This document shows, one piece after another, positions 22,175-30,235 of a DNA stretch of 47,145 nt. The position numbers were made by a program, and so were the translations under genes. Source of the DNA: Christensenella sp. UBA4263. Lineage in GTDB: Bacteria; Bacillota; Clostridia; Christensenellales; Aristaeellaceae. Numbering within the stretch: position 1 is the first letter of the stretch; each line of letters starts with the position of its first letter. The notes under the pieces were generated by a model. That model was not told the origin of the DNA, did no database searches, and saw nothing but the letters and a program-made list of their open reading frames with translations. The stretch spans positions 1-47,145 of the forward strand of contig DGWH01000075.1 in assembly GCA_002395225.1 (NCBI GenBank), read 5' to 3'.

Positions 22175-23770
22175 ATGGATACACCTATGTTCTGTTTTCA
22201 GTGTGAACAAACCGCCGGAGGTAAGGGCTGCAAAGGGAAGGCCGGCGTGTGCGGTAAAACAGCATCCGTTGCGAAGCTGCAGGACGAACTGACCGGCGCG
22301 GCAATCGGTCTGGCTCACGCTGCTCTGGGCAATGAGCAAATTCCGGAGAACACCTACAGGCTGATCATCAAGAGCCTGTTCACCACCATCACCAACGTAA
22401 GCTTCAATGAGGAAACCCTGAGCGCGCTGATCGATGAAGTCCACGCGGAAAAAAACCGTATCGTCCCCAACTGCGCGACCTGTGAGTCTCCATGCGGACG
22501 CACCGGCGATTACGATATGGCGGGCATCTGGGACGCAAATGAGGATATTCGCTCTCTGAAGTCTCTGATCCTGTTCGGGCTTCGCGGCATGGCCGCTTAC
22601 GCCTATCACGCCGGTGTTATCGGTTATACCAGCGAAGAGGTCAACGCCTTCTTCCTGAAAGCCATGGCTGCGCTGGGCGATGAGTGGGATATGAAGGACC
22701 TGATTCCCATGGTAATGGAAGTCGGCCAGGTGAATCTGAAGTGCATGGAATTGTTGGACAGGGCCAACACCGAGACCTTCGGCAATCCCTCGCCCGCGAC
22801 GGTGTCCCTGAAGGTGGAAAAAGGCCCATTCATTGTTGTCAGCGGTCACGATCTGTGGGATCTGAAACAGCTGCTGGAACAGACGAAGGACAAGGGCATC
22901 AATATCTATACCCATGGCGAGATGGTCCCCGCCCACGGCTACCCGGAGCTGCGCAAGTATACTCATCTGAAGGGCAATTTCGGCACAGCGTGGCAAAATC
23001 AGCAGAAGGAGTTTGCCGATATTCCCGCTCCGGTACTCTTCACCACCAACTGCCTGATGCCCCCGAGGGACAGCTATAAGGATCGCGTGTTTACCACGGA
23101 AGTTGTCAGCTATCCCGAACTGGTTCATATCGGGCCTGAGAAGGACTTCACCCCTGTCATTGAGAAGGCGCTGGAATTGGGCGGTTATCCCGAAGACAGA
23201 CAGTTTACCGGTATCAATGGCGGAAATACTGTCACCACCGGCTTCTCCCATGGCACTGTGCTGGGCGCGGCGGACAAGGTAATCGACGCCGTCAAATCCG
23301 GCGCGATCAGGCACTTCTTTGTGGTAGCCGGCTGCGACGGCATTCGCCCAAGTCGCAGCTATTATACCAATCTTGTAAAGCAGATTCCTCAGGACTGCGT
23401 GATTCTTTCCTGCGCCTGCGGCAAGTTCCGCTTCAACGATCTGGATCTCGGCACTCTTGGCGGATTGCCCCGGTTCATGGACATGGGACAGTGCAATGAT
23501 GCTTACAGCGCGGTCAAGGTTGCCCTGGCGTTGGCGGACGCCTTCCAGTGCGGTGTGAATGATCTGCCACTTTCTATCATCCTGTCCTGGTACGAGCAGA
23601 AGGCTGTCTGTGTGCTGCTGACCCTGCTGGCGCTGGGCATCAAAAACATCAGGCTCGGTCCGACGCTGCCTGCCTTTGTCTCTCCTAACGTCCTGAGCTA
23701 CCTGGTAGAACAGTTCGGCATTGCCCCGACTACTACGCCTGAAGAGGATCTAAAAGCAATTCTCGGGTAA
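22175..23770 (+). CDS. hcp: Hydroxylamine reductase / hybrid-cluster protein
   Basis: 531 residues, full length for a class with the short N-terminal motif. The first four Cys are in MFCFQCEQTAGGKGCKGKAGVC and bind a [4Fe-4S]. The hybrid cluster ligands are visible as HGEMVPAHGYPEL, the Cys in TTNCLMPP, AGCDGIRPSR and SCACGKFRF. A conserved GLPRFMDMGQCNDAYSA follows. Hcp reduces NO to N2O, or hydroxylamine to ammonia, in the cytoplasm and counters nitrosative stress. AAGGAGAG precedes ATG by 6-8 nt. It is the last gene of its operon and is followed by a hairpin at 23787-23820. Regulation by the Crp/Fnr protein at 20564-21247 is likely. Confidence 0.97.
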   Translation: MDTPMFCFQCEQTAGGKGCKGKAGVCGKTASVAKLQDELTGAAIGLAHAALGNEQIPENTYRLIIKSLFTTITNVSFNEETLSALIDEVHAEKNRIVPNCATCESPCGRTGDYDMAGIWDANEDIRSLKSLILFGLRGMAAYAYHAGVIGYTSEEVNAFFLKAMAALGDEWDMKDLIPMVMEVGQVNLKCMELLDRANTETFGNPSPATVSLKVEKGPFIVVSGHDLWDLKQLLEQTKDKGINIYTHGEMVPAHGYPELRKYTHLKGNFGTAWQNQQKEFADIPAPVLFTTNCLMPPRDSYKDRVFTTEVVSYPELVHIGPEKDFTPVIEKALELGGYPEDRQFTGINGGNTVTTGFSHGTVLGAADKVIDAVKSGAIRHFFVVAGCDGIRPSRSYYTNLVKQIPQDCVILSCACGKFRFNDLDLGTLGGLPRFMDMGQCNDAYSAVKVALALADAFQCGVNDLPLSIILSWYEQKAVCVLLTLLALGIKNIRLGPTLPAFVSPNVLSYLVEQFGIAPTTTPEEDLKAILG

Positions 23771-23786
23771 TCGCTTCAAAAGATCA

Positions 23787-23820
23787 CAGCCCGCAATCTG
23801 AAAAAACAGATTGCGGGCTG
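23787..23820 (+). terminator. Hairpin after hcp
   Basis: CAGCCCGCAATCTG, six A, CAGATTGCGGGCTG: a perfect 14-bp stem starting 17 nt after the hcp stop. The downstream TATACATT is only weakly T-rich. The A-loop gives T6 in the opposite sense but inside the loop. Stem core recurs at 17176-17217 and 24864-24905. Confidence 0.6.
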
Positions 23821-23834
23821 TATACATTAGCTTG

Positions 23835-24086
23835 TTACTGATTAACCGCTTCCCGCAGTGCCTTCCCTGCTTTAAAGCCAACATCTTTGCACGCGGGCAC
23901 CTCTATGGTTTCTCCCGTCTGCGGATTCCTGCCTGTCCGGGCTGCTCTGTCACGGATCTCAAAAGTGCCGAATCCGGGCAGCTGAAGCTTACCTTCTGTG
24001 GTCAGGCAATCGGTGATGACCTCCAGGAATGCAGGAATCATCCTGCCGATCGCTTTTTCGTCGATTCCTGTCTTCACGGCTACAGG
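23835..24086 (-). pseudogene. HU-type DNA-binding protein lacking its N-terminus
   Basis: The C-terminal ~80 residues are an ordinary HU: VKTGIDEKAIG, LPGFGTFEIRDRAARTGRNPQTG, then KDVGFKAGKALREAV. The usual first eight residues (a Met-x-Lys-x-Glu-Leu-type start) are missing. Upstream of VAVKTG the frame breaks into unrelated codons at about 24086 and there is no ATG or RBS, only a GTG at 24077. The break coincides with the 5' truncation of the AraC fragment on the other strand. If the GTG were used the product would lack part of helix 1 of the dimer. Confidence 0.7.
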
Positions 24087-24556
24087 CTTTGCAGGAGCTT
24101 ATAAAACAGGCTTCTCCTGACATTGAGCAAATTCGGCTTTATGTACTGCTGCTCTTTCGCATGCTGTGTGTTGAGAAAACCCGTTTGGAACCCGTCTCCA
24201 TTTCGGCACTGACTATTCGACAGGTCAATTTCGCAAAAGAAGCGGAGAAACTGTTGACAGAGAATTTAGCTCGGAGGGAAAGTATCACGGAGATCGCCAA
24301 TCAGTTGGGCGTTGGGGCAAGCAGCCTTAAAAACTGGTTTCGCAGTGTTTTTGGCAAAAGCATTTCTGAATATATGAGAGACTTGCGAATCCAGGAGGCC
24401 AAGCGGCTCCTTTCTGATTCGGCGCTTTCCATTGCGGACATTTCAGCGAGGGTCGGGTATGAAAACCAAGCAAAGTTCACAGCGATGTTTCATAAGTATT
24501 GTGGATATACGCCAACGACTTATCGCAAACAATGTAATAGGCTTACAAATATATGA
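24083..24556 (+). pseudogene. AraC family regulator, N-terminal part lost
   Basis: About 157 codons from LQELIKQASPDIEQIRL to the stop. The C-terminal 100 residues are a complete AraC double helix-turn-helix: ITEIANQLGVGASSLKNWFRSVFG, then ADISARVGYENQAKFTAMFHKYCGYTPTTYRKQ. The N-terminal sensor domain of ~180 residues expected for AraC proteins is gone; upstream sequence is the antisense of the HU gene and no RBS is present. Homology starts at about 24083, the same point where HU loses its start. Probably silent. Confidence 0.72.
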
Positions 24557-24565
24557 TATAATGGG

Positions 24566-24592
24566 ATGGGAGCGGCGTGTCACCGCTCCCAT
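24566..24592. terminator. Hairpin after the AraC remnant
   Basis: ATGGGAGCGG (24566-24575) pairs with CCGCTCCCAT (24583-24592) around a 7-nt loop. No clear T-tract on either strand, so terminator activity is uncertain. Confidence 0.45.
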
Positions 24593-24786
24593 TCACGATC
24601 TCGAGGTTTCTTGATATGAGGTTCACGTTCCCGGTTTATTCTCTCCTTCTCAATCTCTTTTCTGCGCAGCCGTTCCCGGATGGATCGAGGTTCTTCCTCA
24701 CCCAGCATTTCTGAAACTTCCCGCTTTGCGCCGATCATCGTCCAGAAGTCATACTTGTCTCCGTATGGAAAGCAGAAATCAACCAT
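24580..24786 (-). CDS. Hypothetical small charged protein
   Basis: 68 residues: a short hydrophobic start (VDFCFPYGDKYDFWTMIGAK) and a long Arg/Glu/Lys-rich helix (SIRERLRRKEIEKERINRERE). The start lacks a good RBS and the frame stays open about 70 nt further upstream, reading ...LPDRTSDNKCFQ. It may therefore be the 3' end of a lost gene. The stop lies in the hairpin at 24566-24592. Unrecognised; could be chance coding in a scar region. Confidence 0.3.
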   Translation of the reverse strand: MVDFCFPYGDKYDFWTMIGAKREVSEMLGEEEPRSIRERLRRKEIEKERINREREPHIKKPRDREWER

Positions 24787-24962
24787 CTGAAAACATTTAT
24801 TATCGGAAGTCCGGTCGGGTAGGTTTCCGGGCAGTTCAGCGAGATTATAAGTGCATAAAGCAACAGGCCTGCAGTCTGGTTCTTACGAGCCAGATTGCAG
24901 GCCTGTTTCGTTTTTTTTGAGTTCATCACTGACAAAGATTCCAACTGGATATCCAACATCAG
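24787..24962. other. Scar region between HU/AraC remnants and the SDR gene
   Basis: No gene seen apart from the upstream extension of the hypothetical frame. Contains the plus-strand terminator at 24864-24917. Confidence 0.4.
24864..24917 (+). terminator. Rho-independent terminator, plus sense
   Basis: CAGGCCTGCAGTCTGG (24864-24879) and CCAGATTGCAGGCCTG (24890-24905), 16-bp stem with one G-T type mismatch, followed by TTTCGTTTTTTTT. Same stem family as at 17176-17217. In the minus direction it is weaker but could also end the SDR operon. Confidence 0.8.
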
Positions 24963-25796
24963 TTATTTTTCGGGCTGCAGCGGCCCATAGAAATAGCTGG
25001 CCGTCGCTCCGCCGTCGATCAGGAAGGTAGAACCGGTAATGAATGCACCCGCGTCGCTCATCAGGAGAGCTGCCACATTCGCCACCTCGTCCGCCGTGCC
25101 GGGTCTGCCTGCGGGACATTTGGCAAACATGTTTTTGTAAAAGCCGCCTCTGGGCCCGTTGAACTCATCAATCGCCAGGGATGTCACGATGATGCCGGGC
25201 GCGATATCATTAAGACGGGCTCCGCGCTCGCCCCATTTGACACACTCGGCCATAACACGCTTTTCGTTGCAGCGTTTGGCCAGCTGATAGGCGTGCAGGG
25301 TGTCCCGGATGTTCTCCGGCTGGAGGATATCCAGGGAGAGCAGTTCTTCCGTGGGTGTGGTGGCCAGCTGCCGATCCTGCTCGGCGGTCAGCTGGGGCAT
25401 GCGCCATCCAGACTGGCTGGAGACGGTCACACCGCAGCCGCCCTCGGCGATCACCTTGCCGACCTCCTCCAGCAGCACGGCCGTGCCGTAGAGGTCAACC
25501 TTCAGGATCGCCTCAATGGGGGCCTGACTGGGCGATACGCCCGCGCCATTGACCAGGTACTTGATCTCACCGTACTTCTGTGCTTCCGCAATGATGGCCA
25601 GAATGCTTTCCCGGCTACTCAGATCCATCTCAAAAGGCAGTACATCGTAGCCGGCTTCGTTCATGATCTTCGCGATGGCGTTGGCATTTTCGATCTTCCT
25701 GTCACCCAGGATGATCTTCTTTCCAAAGCCGATCCTGCGGGCAATCGCCATGCTGATCTGCCCTGCGCCGGTGACAAGCATAACTTCCTTCTTCAT
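24963..25796 (-). CDS. SDR family oxidoreductase
   Basis: 277 residues. VTGAGQISMAIAR near the N-terminus is the NAD(P)-binding loop (TGxGxIx variant), VNGAGVS replaces NNAG, and YQLAKRCNEK near residue 168 is the catalytic YxxxK. PGIIVT and the C-terminal GAFITGSTFLIDGG complete the classical short-chain dehydrogenase pattern. A helical insert before the YxxxK (TPTEELLSLDILQ) is longer than usual. It reduces or oxidises an unknown carbonyl or alcohol. Last gene of the flavodoxin/aldo-keto reductase operon, 26 nt after the AKR gene. Confidence 0.93.
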   Translation of the reverse strand: MKKEVMLVTGAGQISMAIARRIGFGKKIILGDRKIENANAIAKIMNEAGYDVLPFEMDLSSRESILAIIAEAQKYGEIKYLVNGAGVSPSQAPIEAILKVDLYGTAVLLEEVGKVIAEGGCGVTVSSQSGWRMPQLTAEQDRQLATTPTEELLSLDILQPENIRDTLHAYQLAKRCNEKRVMAECVKWGERGARLNDIAPGIIVTSLAIDEFNGPRGGFYKNMFAKCPAGRPGTADEVANVAALLMSDAGAFITGSTFLIDGGATASYFYGPLQPEK

Positions 25797-25822
25797 GTCT
25801 TTTTCCTCACTTCCGGCAGCTG

Positions 25823-26812
25823 TTATTTCCCGCTGTGGCCGCCGAATACGTCAAACTCCATACCATCCAGCCGGCTGTCGATATCCGCGATTTCCTCGGC
25901 GGTAAGGGTTATCTCCCCGGCCCCCAGATTCTCCCGCAGGCGCTCCGGCTTGCGGCTGCCGGGGATAGGGATGATATAGGGCTTCTTGCAGATCATCCAG
26001 GCCAGGGAAATCTGCGCCGGGGTCGCCTGCTTCTCCTCAGCGAGGCGCCGAAGCAGGTCAAGCAGCCCTTTTGCCTTGGCATAGCCCTCTTCCGTATACT
26101 GGGGCATGCGGGTGCGGAAATCTTCGCGGCCCTCAAACTTCGTGTTGGCGTCGTACTTGCCGGTCAGAAAGCCGTTAGCCATGGGAGAAAAGGCGACATA
26201 GGTGATGCCCAGCTCTTCGCAGACGGGAAAGATGCTCTCATGCCAGCGGGCCATCATGGAATAGCGGTTTTCAATCGCGGTGACGGGCGTGACCGCGTGC
26301 GCCCGCCTAAGATACTCTTCCGTGGTCTCAGAGATGCCCCAGGCGAGGATCTTTCCCTCGCGGATCAGCGCGCCCATGGTTTCGGCCACGGCCTCCGGCT
26401 CCACCTTGGGGTCGATACGGTGCTGGTAATACAGGTCAATGTGATCTGTACCGAGCTTTTTCAGGCTTCCTTCCACCGAGGAGCGAATTCTGGCGGGACT
26501 GGAATCCAGAATCAGGTGATCCCCGCCGTGGGTTACTCCGCATTTTGTGGCGATGACCACCTTGTTTCGCACAGTCTTCAGCGCTTCGCCCACCAGTTCC
26601 TCGTTATAGGAGACCGTACCATCCGGGTAGATGCCGGTATAGCATTCCGCCGTGTCAAAGAAATCATAGCCCATTTCATAAGCTTCGCGGATGGTGCGCA
26701 CCGCCGTATCGTGATCGGTGGGCGCGCCGCTGGCATGGCTGAAGCCCATGCAGCCCAGACCCACGGGATAGACCTTCATGCCGGTTTGCCCCAGCTGAAC
26801 CTGTTTTTTCAT
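25823..26812 (-). CDS. Aldo/keto reductase
   Basis: 329 residues from the ATG at 26812 (GAGGA 7 nt upstream). The AKR tetrad is visible: Asp and Tyr in FFDTAECYTG, Lys in VIATKCG, His in DLYYQHRID. PVTAIENRYSMMAR and the C-terminal nucleotide-binding IPIPGSRKPERLRENLGA are typical of the YakC/AKR13-like group. It reduces aldehydes or ketones with NADPH in the cytosol. Directly follows the decayed Fe-S-type AKR (10 nt) and precedes an SDR gene. Confidence 0.94.
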   Translation of the reverse strand: MKKQVQLGQTGMKVYPVGLGCMGFSHASGAPTDHDTAVRTIREAYEMGYDFFDTAECYTGIYPDGTVSYNEELVGEALKTVRNKVVIATKCGVTHGGDHLILDSSPARIRSSVEGSLKKLGTDHIDLYYQHRIDPKVEPEAVAETMGALIREGKILAWGISETTEEYLRRAHAVTPVTAIENRYSMMARWHESIFPVCEELGITYVAFSPMANGFLTGKYDANTKFEGREDFRTRMPQYTEEGYAKAKGLLDLLRRLAEEKQATPAQISLAWMICKKPYIIPIPGSRKPERLRENLGAGEITLTAEEIADIDSRLDGMEFDVFGGHSGK

Positions 26813-26822
26813 GTTCATTTCC

Positions 26823-27440
26823 TCATTTCTCAAAAGTCGCGGCAACCTTCTTCAAAAGTTCCCGGACGGGCAGATGCTGCGGACAGACCTTCTCGCATTT
26901 GCCGCAGCGGATGCATGCAGAGGCCTTTCCGTGTCCGCCCCGGGCGGCGACGCCGTAATACATGCCGCTGTTCCAGTCGTGGAACGCTTCGTGGGCATTC
27001 ACGGCGGAGAAGATGTTCGAAATCAGAATGTCCTTTGGACTATGGTTTCCCTCGATGCAGTACCGTCAGGACGTGCAGGGAATCAGGCCCAGACTGTGGA
27101 AAATATCGCAGACCTGCCGGATGGCCTGCTTTTCGCCTTCATTCAGCGGCACGAAATCCCGTATGGCGCTGAGATTGTCCTCCATCTGGGCCATATTGTT
27201 CATCCCAGAGAGCACCATAGCCATATTCGGGAAGCTGGCGGCGAAGCGCAGAGCATAGCTGGCATTACTGCCGCTGTTCAGGCTGCGCAGGATCTTGTCT
27301 GCCTCCGCAGGCAGGTTCACAGGACTGCCGCCCTTGATCGGCTCCATGACGATCACGGGCTTGCCGGTTTTCCCGCAGACTTCAACCACCTTCCGGCTTT
27401 CCACGGAGGCGTCCTCGCAATCCACATAAAGGGATTCTGA
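26823..27440 (-). pseudogene. Remnant of an aldo/keto reductase with C-terminal 4Fe-4S domain
   Basis: Only the C-terminal ~205 codons remain, starting with YVDCEDASVESRKV and VIVMEPIKGGS. A TGA at 27066-27068 interrupts the frame at GLIPCTS-stop-RYCIEGN, exactly where relatives have the second Cys of the first cluster motif CTxCxYC. The later CP is also lost (GNHSPKD). The same frame then continues to a second, intact cluster motif CIRCGKCEKVCPQ and a stop at 26823. A GAGGAGG site survives just after the upstream flavodoxin stop, so an internal deletion removed the N-terminal ~200 residues. Confidence 0.82.
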
Positions 27441-27460
27441 ATCAGGGGCTGCCCCTCCTC

Positions 27461-28063
27461 TTATTCAGCAAGTCCGATGCTCTTCAGCCAGCCCGCTACC
27501 TCTGCGTCGGTGCCCTCCACATCGCTTTGGGCCTTGCTTCCGCGAACCGCCAGCCCTTTCAGCACGCTGGCATCGGTCAGCAGCCCTTCGATGTCCCGCT
27601 GGCTGTGAGCCTGACCGCTTCCCTCGTGGGTGTTGAAGGGGATCACGGTCTTTCCGGAAAAGTCATACGCCTCCATGAAGGTATAGACGATATTCGGGAT
27701 GTTGCCCCACCAAATGGGAAAGCCGATGAAGATGGTATCATACTGATCCCAGTTTCCGATTTCACCCTCATATTCCGGGCGGGCTTTCTTCTGCTGCTCC
27801 CTGGTGGCGACATCCAGGCAGGAATCATAATCCTCCGGGTAGGGCACCACGGGGACCAGCTCAAACACATCCGCGCCCATCTGCTCCGCGATGATCTTCC
27901 CCATTTTCGCAGTATTGCCTTCCTCGATCACGCCCACATTGTAGTTCTCTCCGGCATGGGAGAAGTACACCACCAGCACATGAGCGGAAGTCTCCTCAGC
28001 GAATACAGGTATCGCAGCGCAAAGCAGCACCGTGACAAGCAGCAGGGAAATCAGCTTTTTCAT
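27461..28063 (-). CDS. Flavodoxin with Sec signal peptide
   Basis: 200 residues from ATG 28063 (AGGAGA 8 nt upstream). Residues 1-23 are a signal peptide (KKLISLLLVTVLLCAAIPVFA) with a cleavage site before EETSA. The rest is a flavodoxin fold: VLVVYFSHAGENYNVG (FMN phosphate loop), FELVPVVPYPEDY, FIGFPIWWGNIPNIVYTF and PFNTHEGSGQAHS. It would bind FMN outside the membrane and carry electrons for an extracytoplasmic reductase. A cytosolic paralogue lies at 28519-29031. Exported flavodoxin-like proteins are uncommon relative to cytosolic ones. Confidence 0.9.
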   Translation of the reverse strand: MKKLISLLLVTVLLCAAIPVFAEETSAHVLVVYFSHAGENYNVGVIEEGNTAKMGKIIAEQMGADVFELVPVVPYPEDYDSCLDVATREQQKKARPEYEGEIGNWDQYDTIFIGFPIWWGNIPNIVYTFMEAYDFSGKTVIPFNTHEGSGQAHSQRDIEGLLTDASVLKGLAVRGSKAQSDVEGTDAEVAGWLKSIGLAE

Positions 28064-28157
28064 ACACATATTCTCCTATTCCTGAGCCTTTTCAACAAAA
28101 TCATCCACGGCATCGCCAACACGCGTTTACCGAGTTTCCTTCTCCCGATTTGAGGCT

Positions 28158-28526
28158 TCAGTATGTACTGGCCTCTGCCAGGGCAATCAGCCAGCGGTTC
28201 TCTTTTTTGACCAGCTGCAGGTCCTGCCTGAGCCGCCAGGGATGCCAGCTGCCGCCGAAGACGGCCGCGCGGACCCGGCTTTTGCCGATAAGCACCGCCG
28301 TGTCACCATGTACAGTCGCTTCCATGCTGTCATGCTCTGCAGAGGCATAATTCAGAGTCCCATTCGCAACGGCTTTCAGAAACGCAGATTTAGGCTGGCG
28401 CATCCCGGTCATATGCACCAGGACAAAGGAATCATCCAGCACCCGGGACAGCGCCGGGATGTCCCTGGTGATCATGGCACGGTACATTTCCTGATATGCT
28501 GCCTGACACAGCTCCCGGTCAGACAT
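28158..28526 (-). CDS. Nuclear transport factor 2-like / DUF4440 protein
   Basis: 122 residues from ATG 28526. The pattern YQEMYRAMITRDIPALSRVL, DDSFVLVHMTGMRQPKSAFLKAV, HGDTAVLIGKSRVRA and LRQDLQLVKKENRWLI is the NTF2-like fold used by SnoaL/DUF4440 small-molecule binding enzymes. The start overlaps the stop of the upstream flavodoxin by 8 nt, so they are coupled. It probably binds a small hydrophobic substrate for the redox enzymes of the operon; substrate unknown. Confidence 0.87.
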   Translation of the reverse strand: MSDRELCQAAYQEMYRAMITRDIPALSRVLDDSFVLVHMTGMRQPKSAFLKAVANGTLNYASAEHDSMEATVHGDTAVLIGKSRVRAAVFGGSWHPWRLRQDLQLVKKENRWLIALAEASTY

Positions 28527-29031
28527 TTTTCTTTGCCCAGGCCGCGACCTTGCCCTCGCTCTGCGCGGCCTCAGCGCCATGGATGGAGAGGCCGGGCACA
28601 ACCGTCGCGCCCTTGCAGATCTTCTTCAGCTCGCGTTCGCTGCCGCCCATCCCGCTGCCCTCGTTGGTGCAGAAGGGCACGATCTTTTTGCCGGTCAGGT
28701 CGAAGTGCTCCAGGAACGTGTACACGCACATCGGCATCGTCCCCCACCAGTTGGGATAACCCACGAAAATGGTGTCGTACTGATCGATGGATTCCGGGTA
28801 CTCTTTCAGTTCAGGCCGTGCATTTTCCCGCAGTTCTGCCTTGGCTTCATCGATGCAGACCATGTAATCCCTGCTGTACTCGCGGACAGTTTCGATCTCG
28901 AACAGATCGCCGCCGACCGCCTTCTGCACAAATTCCGCCACGCGCTCGGTGTTGCCCTTCGCCAGATCCACGATGCTGCCGTTCCAGTAGTTCTGCCCTT
29001 TGCGGGAGTAGTATACGATCAGGTTTGCCAT
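28519..29031 (-). CDS. Flavodoxin, cytosolic
   Basis: 170 residues from ATG 29031 (GGTGGA 7 nt upstream); the ATG at 29043 is too close to the RBS. LIVYYSRKGQNYWNG is the FMN loop; VGYPNWWGTMPMCVYTFLE and PFCTNEGSGMGGSE match the second and third flavin loops of the 27461 paralogue. No signal peptide. First gene of a redox operon preceded by the LysR gene and its terminator. Confidence 0.92.
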   Translation of the reverse strand: MANLIVYYSRKGQNYWNGSIVDLAKGNTERVAEFVQKAVGGDLFEIETVREYSRDYMVCIDEAKAELRENARPELKEYPESIDQYDTIFVGYPNWWGTMPMCVYTFLEHFDLTGKKIVPFCTNEGSGMGGSERELKKICKGATVVPGLSIHGAEAAQSEGKVAAWAKKNV

Positions 29032-29103
29032 ATCGTTTTCCACCTTTCTGATGTTTACCTTCCTTATGCCGCAGCCCTCTGTTCACGCTGCACCTGTATT
29101 CTA

Positions 29104-29141
29104 AAAAGAAAAACGCGCGGAATCAATTCGGATTTCCGCGC
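29104..29141 (-). terminator. Terminator of the LysR gene
   Basis: Minus strand: GCGCGGAA, 11-nt loop, TTCCGCGC, then GTTTTTCTTTTT. Starts 18 nt after the LysR stop. Confidence 0.85.
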
Positions 29142-29158
29142 ATTTTGATAAGAAAAAC

Positions 29159-30031
29159 TTATTTGATATTCTGTTGCAGCGCTTCCGCGAACTCCCACTG
29201 CAGAGAGGAATCGCTGCTCTCGGGCCAGAAGGCGAAGATCTTCCGGGTCAGGGGCGCTTCGCCCCGATACAGCGGCAGGAGCGTGGTGCCGCCATCTGTC
29301 GGCATGTCCGCGTCGCAGGGATAAAAGCCGATCCCTGCAGCGGCATTCATACAAGCCTCCTCCACGTTGTCCGCAAACAGGAAGCTCGAGTGAAGGCCCA
29401 TCACGTCCCGCCAGTGAGCTGCCTCATTTTCCCGCTGCTCCGGTGAAGTCACCAGGATGCAGAGCCTGTCCTGCATCTCCTCCATCGTTCCCCGTCCTGC
29501 GGCTGCCAGCGGATCATCCTGCCGAAGCAGGGCGAAGAGCGGCTGTTCCATCAGTTCTTCATTGATGTAATGATCTGACAGCGCCCGCCACTGGTCGTTG
29601 ACCACGATGTCCAGGGAGCCTTCATTGACCGGGTGAAACAGTTCCTCATGGGTGCCAGTCGTCAGGGAAAGCCGCACATGGGGATGTGAAGCCGTGAAGT
29701 TCTGAACGGTTTTCTGAATGATCCTTCTGCTGAAGCCATTCAGCACGCCCACCCGCAGCCGCTGATATTCGCCGCTGGCGACACGGCGCACCTCCCGGAG
29801 GGTACTGTCCAGGGCCTGCACCTGCTTCCTGGCCTGCTCATAGAAATACCGGCCCGCCGGGGTGACCGTGAATTTCCGCCCATGTCTTTCCAGCAGCTGC
29901 ACCTGAAGTTCTTCCTCCAGCGCTTTGATCTGCTGGGAGATGGCGGACTGGGAGATATGACAGCGTTCACCAGCCTCAAAGAAACTGTTGGTTTCCACAA
30001 CCGCGATGTAGTAGCGCATTTGACGGTGCAA
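29159..30031 (-). CDS. LysR family transcriptional regulator
   Basis: 290 residues. Winged helix-turn-helix at residues 1-60 (MRYYIAVVETNSFFEAGERCHISQSAISQQIKALEEEL), then a linker helix and a periplasmic-binding-like effector domain from ~90 (LRVGVLNGFSRRII, LDIVVNDQWRA, GIGFYPCD). Start is the TTG at 30031, giving LHRQMRYY as in other LysR proteins, with AGGGG 10 nt upstream; ATG 30019 is an alternative. It probably controls the flavodoxin/AKR/SDR operon immediately downstream in response to an unknown effector. Confidence 0.93.
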   Translation of the reverse strand: MHRQMRYYIAVVETNSFFEAGERCHISQSAISQQIKALEEELQVQLLERHGRKFTVTPAGRYFYEQARKQVQALDSTLREVRRVASGEYQRLRVGVLNGFSRRIIQKTVQNFTASHPHVRLSLTTGTHEELFHPVNEGSLDIVVNDQWRALSDHYINEELMEQPLFALLRQDDPLAAAGRGTMEEMQDRLCILVTSPEQRENEAAHWRDVMGLHSSFLFADNVEEACMNAAAGIGFYPCDADMPTDGGTTLLPLYRGEAPLTRKIFAFWPESSDSSLQWEFAEALQQNIK

Positions 30032-30108
30032 TCACACCACACCCCTTCCCTGCCTGTATCATTCGTGCTGCATATTATTCCCTTCTTCGCCGGCTTCGAT
30101 TTCCTGAA

Positions 30109-30140
30109 AGAAAGAAAAAAACCACTCGAATGAGTGGTTT
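30109..30140 (-). terminator. Terminator of the tRNA operon
   Basis: Minus strand: AACCACTC-ATTC-GAGTGGTT followed by TTTTTCTTTC, 19 nt beyond the tRNA-Cys 3' end. Confidence 0.85.
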
Positions 30141-30158
30141 TAATCACCGTATGGTGAG

Positions 30159-30233
30159 TGGAGGCGTCATCCAGACTCGAACTGGAGAATAAAGCTTTTG
30201 CAGAGCTTTGCCTTACCACTTGGCCATGACGCC
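30159..30233 (-). tRNA. tRNA-Cys (GCA)
   Basis: Cloverleaf with acceptor GGCGTCA/TGACGCC, anticodon loop CTGCAAA, T-loop GTTCGAGTC, encoded CCA at 30161-30159. Last of five tRNAs. Confidence 0.95.
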
Positions 30234-30235
30234 GT

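Noticed and set aside
22124..23314. Long minus-strand frame antisense to hcp
   Set aside because: It is the mirror frame of a highly conserved gene; no RBS and a His/Gln/Arg-biased translation typical of antisense frames.
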